From: Acidobacteriota bacterium
GTDB lineage: Bacteria > Acidobacteriota > Vicinamibacteria > Vicinamibacterales > UBA823
Length of the DNA stretch: 14,307 nucleotides
NCBI GenBank assembly: GCA_002720285.1
Contig: PBHT01000048.1
Coordinates: 1 to 14,307 of the forward strand
Reading direction: 5' to 3'
The position numbers and the translations under genes were made by a program. Below the pieces are notes generated by a model that saw only the letters and a list, made by a program, of their open reading frames with translations, was not told the DNA's origin and did not search any database. This document shows, one piece after another, positions 13,175 to 14,307 of the stretch; positions within the stretch are counted from its first letter, which is position 1; each line of letters begins with the position of its first letter.

Positions 13175-14307
13175 CTATTCCTGCGCCCCGTCCGTCGTTT
13201 CGATTAACCGGGTCAAATCTTGGCTGTCGATGGTGTACTCAGTGAACGCCTGGTACATTTCGTCCCAACTCTGATCACCCCAGTAGACTTCAAGTTGCGG
13301 ACCAGGATTCCACCGGTTAGCCAACGAGTTGTCGTAGACACCGATACCGGTAATCTTGCTCCCAGCCGGAATATGCATCGGCTCGGCTAACTCGTAGTGA
13401 ATTTGCCAGTTGAAATCGAACTTGGGCACATCGAGAATCGTTTCTTCACGACCATCGGGAAACGTCACAACCCACCTCAGGCTTTTGCCTCGAAGGTGCA
13501 TGTGGGGAGACAAGCCGTAAAGAGTGATCGGTTCAGTTACCGGCGTGATACCCGTAATTTTCCAATTTCCTTCATAGGGGGGAATATTGGGAATCTTTGG
13601 TCGGACCCGCTCGCCGTTCTCGTCCAGAGTTGGTACGATTTCTTCACCTTGCACGATATAAATATCATGGCCGAAGGCACTCGTTGGGACCGGATTTCCA
13701 GCTTGGCGCGTGAGAACTTCATGGTGCACTGGTTTCGTATTGAACCAGAGTCCAAGTTTCGATTGATCCGTTTCAACTTGCCCGACGGCGTTATAGTGCA
13801 TGGTGAATCGAACGTATTTTCCAGCTGTGACGCGTTTGCCCGTGCCCGGCATGAAACGTTCGACGCCGCGTCCCGGCACATATGAGATGAGCTTGCTGCT
13901 TCCAGCTAGGTTGAATTGATTAAAGACCTGCTGTTCGATTCTCGTAGAATTCGTGCGGCGTAGTTTCGAGGCCGCGTCCCGGTCGAGCACTTCACCGTCA
14001 AATGTTTCAAGAATGCCGTGTTCGCCAACCCGTGTTCCTGGCGGCAAATCCACGACGTAGGCACCGGCATGATGCACCACGCTTCGGTTCGAGGGGCGCA
14101 ACTCAATCACCTCGGCGAAGCGGTCTTCCTCCCAAGGAATGGCAACATAAAAATCTAAATATTCTTCTTGGCCTTCTGCAGCGATTTCATATTCAACGGG
14201 CAATTCGAACACATAGTCCGGTTCACCACCTTTATAGGTCCAATTTTCTGGAAAATCTGGCAGAGCTGGTAGATCGCCCTCACCTTGGGGTGCTCCTCCG
14301 TCGACCC
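13175..14307 (-). CDS. Copper type II monooxygenase-like (PHM-like) protein, C-terminal part, runs off the window
   Basis: Partial gene: 377 codons are visible and the frame is still open at the right edge, so the internal GTG at 14212 is not the start. The ligand pattern of the ascorbate-dependent copper monooxygenases is complete: a His-His pair in SVVHHAGAYV (14069-14074), a histidine in RFTMHYNAVG (13796-13798), His-x-His in LSPHMHLRGKS (13496-13504) and a candidate methionine in SWDEMYQAF (13256-13258). In PHM these bind CuH and CuM. The visible N-terminus reads VDGGAPQGEGDLPALPDFP, which is how fused cytochrome c domains often end in bacterial members (inferred from memory), so a haem domain may lie upstream. 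The likely reaction is O2-dependent hydroxylation of an exported substrate. It lies upstream of the PAL-like cassette on the same strand, separated by a 92-nt gap with a hairpin. Confidence 0.87.
   Translation of the reverse strand, partial: VDGGAPQGEGDLPALPDFPENWTYKGGEPDYVFELPVEYEIAAEGQEEYLDFYVAIPWEEDRFAEVIELRPSNRSVVHHAGAYVVDLPPGTRVGEHGILETFDGEVLDRDAASKLRRTNSTRIEQQVFNQFNLAGSSKLISYVPGRGVERFMPGTGKRVTAGKYVRFTMHYNAVGQVETDQSKLGLWFNTKPVHHEVLTRQAGNPVPTSAFGHDIYIVQGEEIVPTLDENGERVRPKIPNIPPYEGNWKITGITPVTEPITLYGLSPHMHLRGKSLRWVVTFPDGREETILDVPKFDFNWQIHYELAEPMHIPAGSKITGIGVYDNSLANRWNPGPQLEVYWGDQSWDEMYQAFTEYTIDSQDLTRLIETTDGAQE

Noticed and set aside
1-14307. CRISPR array, insertion sequence, prophage or frameshifted gene
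   Set aside because: No regularly spaced repeats, transposase or terminal inverted repeats, or phage genes were seen, and the recognised genes show no internal break.

Overview
The window is a compact, gene-dense bacterial chromosome segment of moderate GC. There is no mobile element, CRISPR array or prophage signature, and no gene-free gap exceeds about 170 bases. Gene content points to a free-living, probably aerobic Gram-negative bacterium. It includes an exported quinoprotein dehydrogenase, a CBM9-like/DUF5916 outer-membrane barrel, a copper monooxygenase with the PHM motif set, a PAL-like propeller and a Bacteroidetes-type PdxJ. This mixture looks most like Acidobacteriota (Vicinamibacteria-type), but that placement is inference from remembered protein families, not a phylogeny.

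All genes except one 60-codon gene lie on the minus strand, so transcription runs from high to low coordinates. In that order: (1) 14307-13175, the C-terminal part of a copper type II monooxygenase-like protein, cut by the window edge, followed by a perfect 13-bp hairpin (13108-13140); (2) 13082-10968, a tight three-gene cassette of a secreted beta-rich unknown, a secreted lyase-like NHL propeller with the PAL active-site pattern, and a small exported unknown; (3) 10839-8871, pdxJ (pyridoxine 5'-phosphate synthase) followed 19 nt later by a Tat-exported PLP enzyme of the D-threonine aldolase/D-serine dehydratase fold; (4) 8746-8378, a dicluster ferredoxin with unusual cysteine spacing, convergent with a plus-strand zinc-ribbon miniprotein (8172-8354); (5) 8073-6437, pcm and pheA; (6) 6291-3343, a YyaL/SPATA20-type thioredoxin-domain protein and a crotonase-fold hydratase close to the dienoyl-CoA hydratase subgroup; (7) 3196-971, the DUF5916 barrel; (8) tRNA-Leu(UAA) at 851-766; (9) 596-1, the N-terminal third or so of a PQQ-dependent dehydrogenase, cut by the window edge.

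The most interesting part is the right-hand end. In animals, peptide C-terminal amidation is done by PAM, a fusion of a copper monooxygenase (PHM) and a zinc lyase (PAL). Here a protein carrying the PHM copper-ligand pattern and a secreted propeller carrying the PAL zinc and catalytic pattern sit one gene apart on the same strand. They look like a split, periplasmic PAM-like system with two unknown exported proteins. A second notable signal concerns start sites. Two genes without a Shine-Dalgarno sequence (8172+, 8746-) each have a perfect TATAAT box exactly 7 nt upstream of the ATG. A third (3196-) has a weaker box at the same spacing. This is the geometry expected of leaderless mRNAs.
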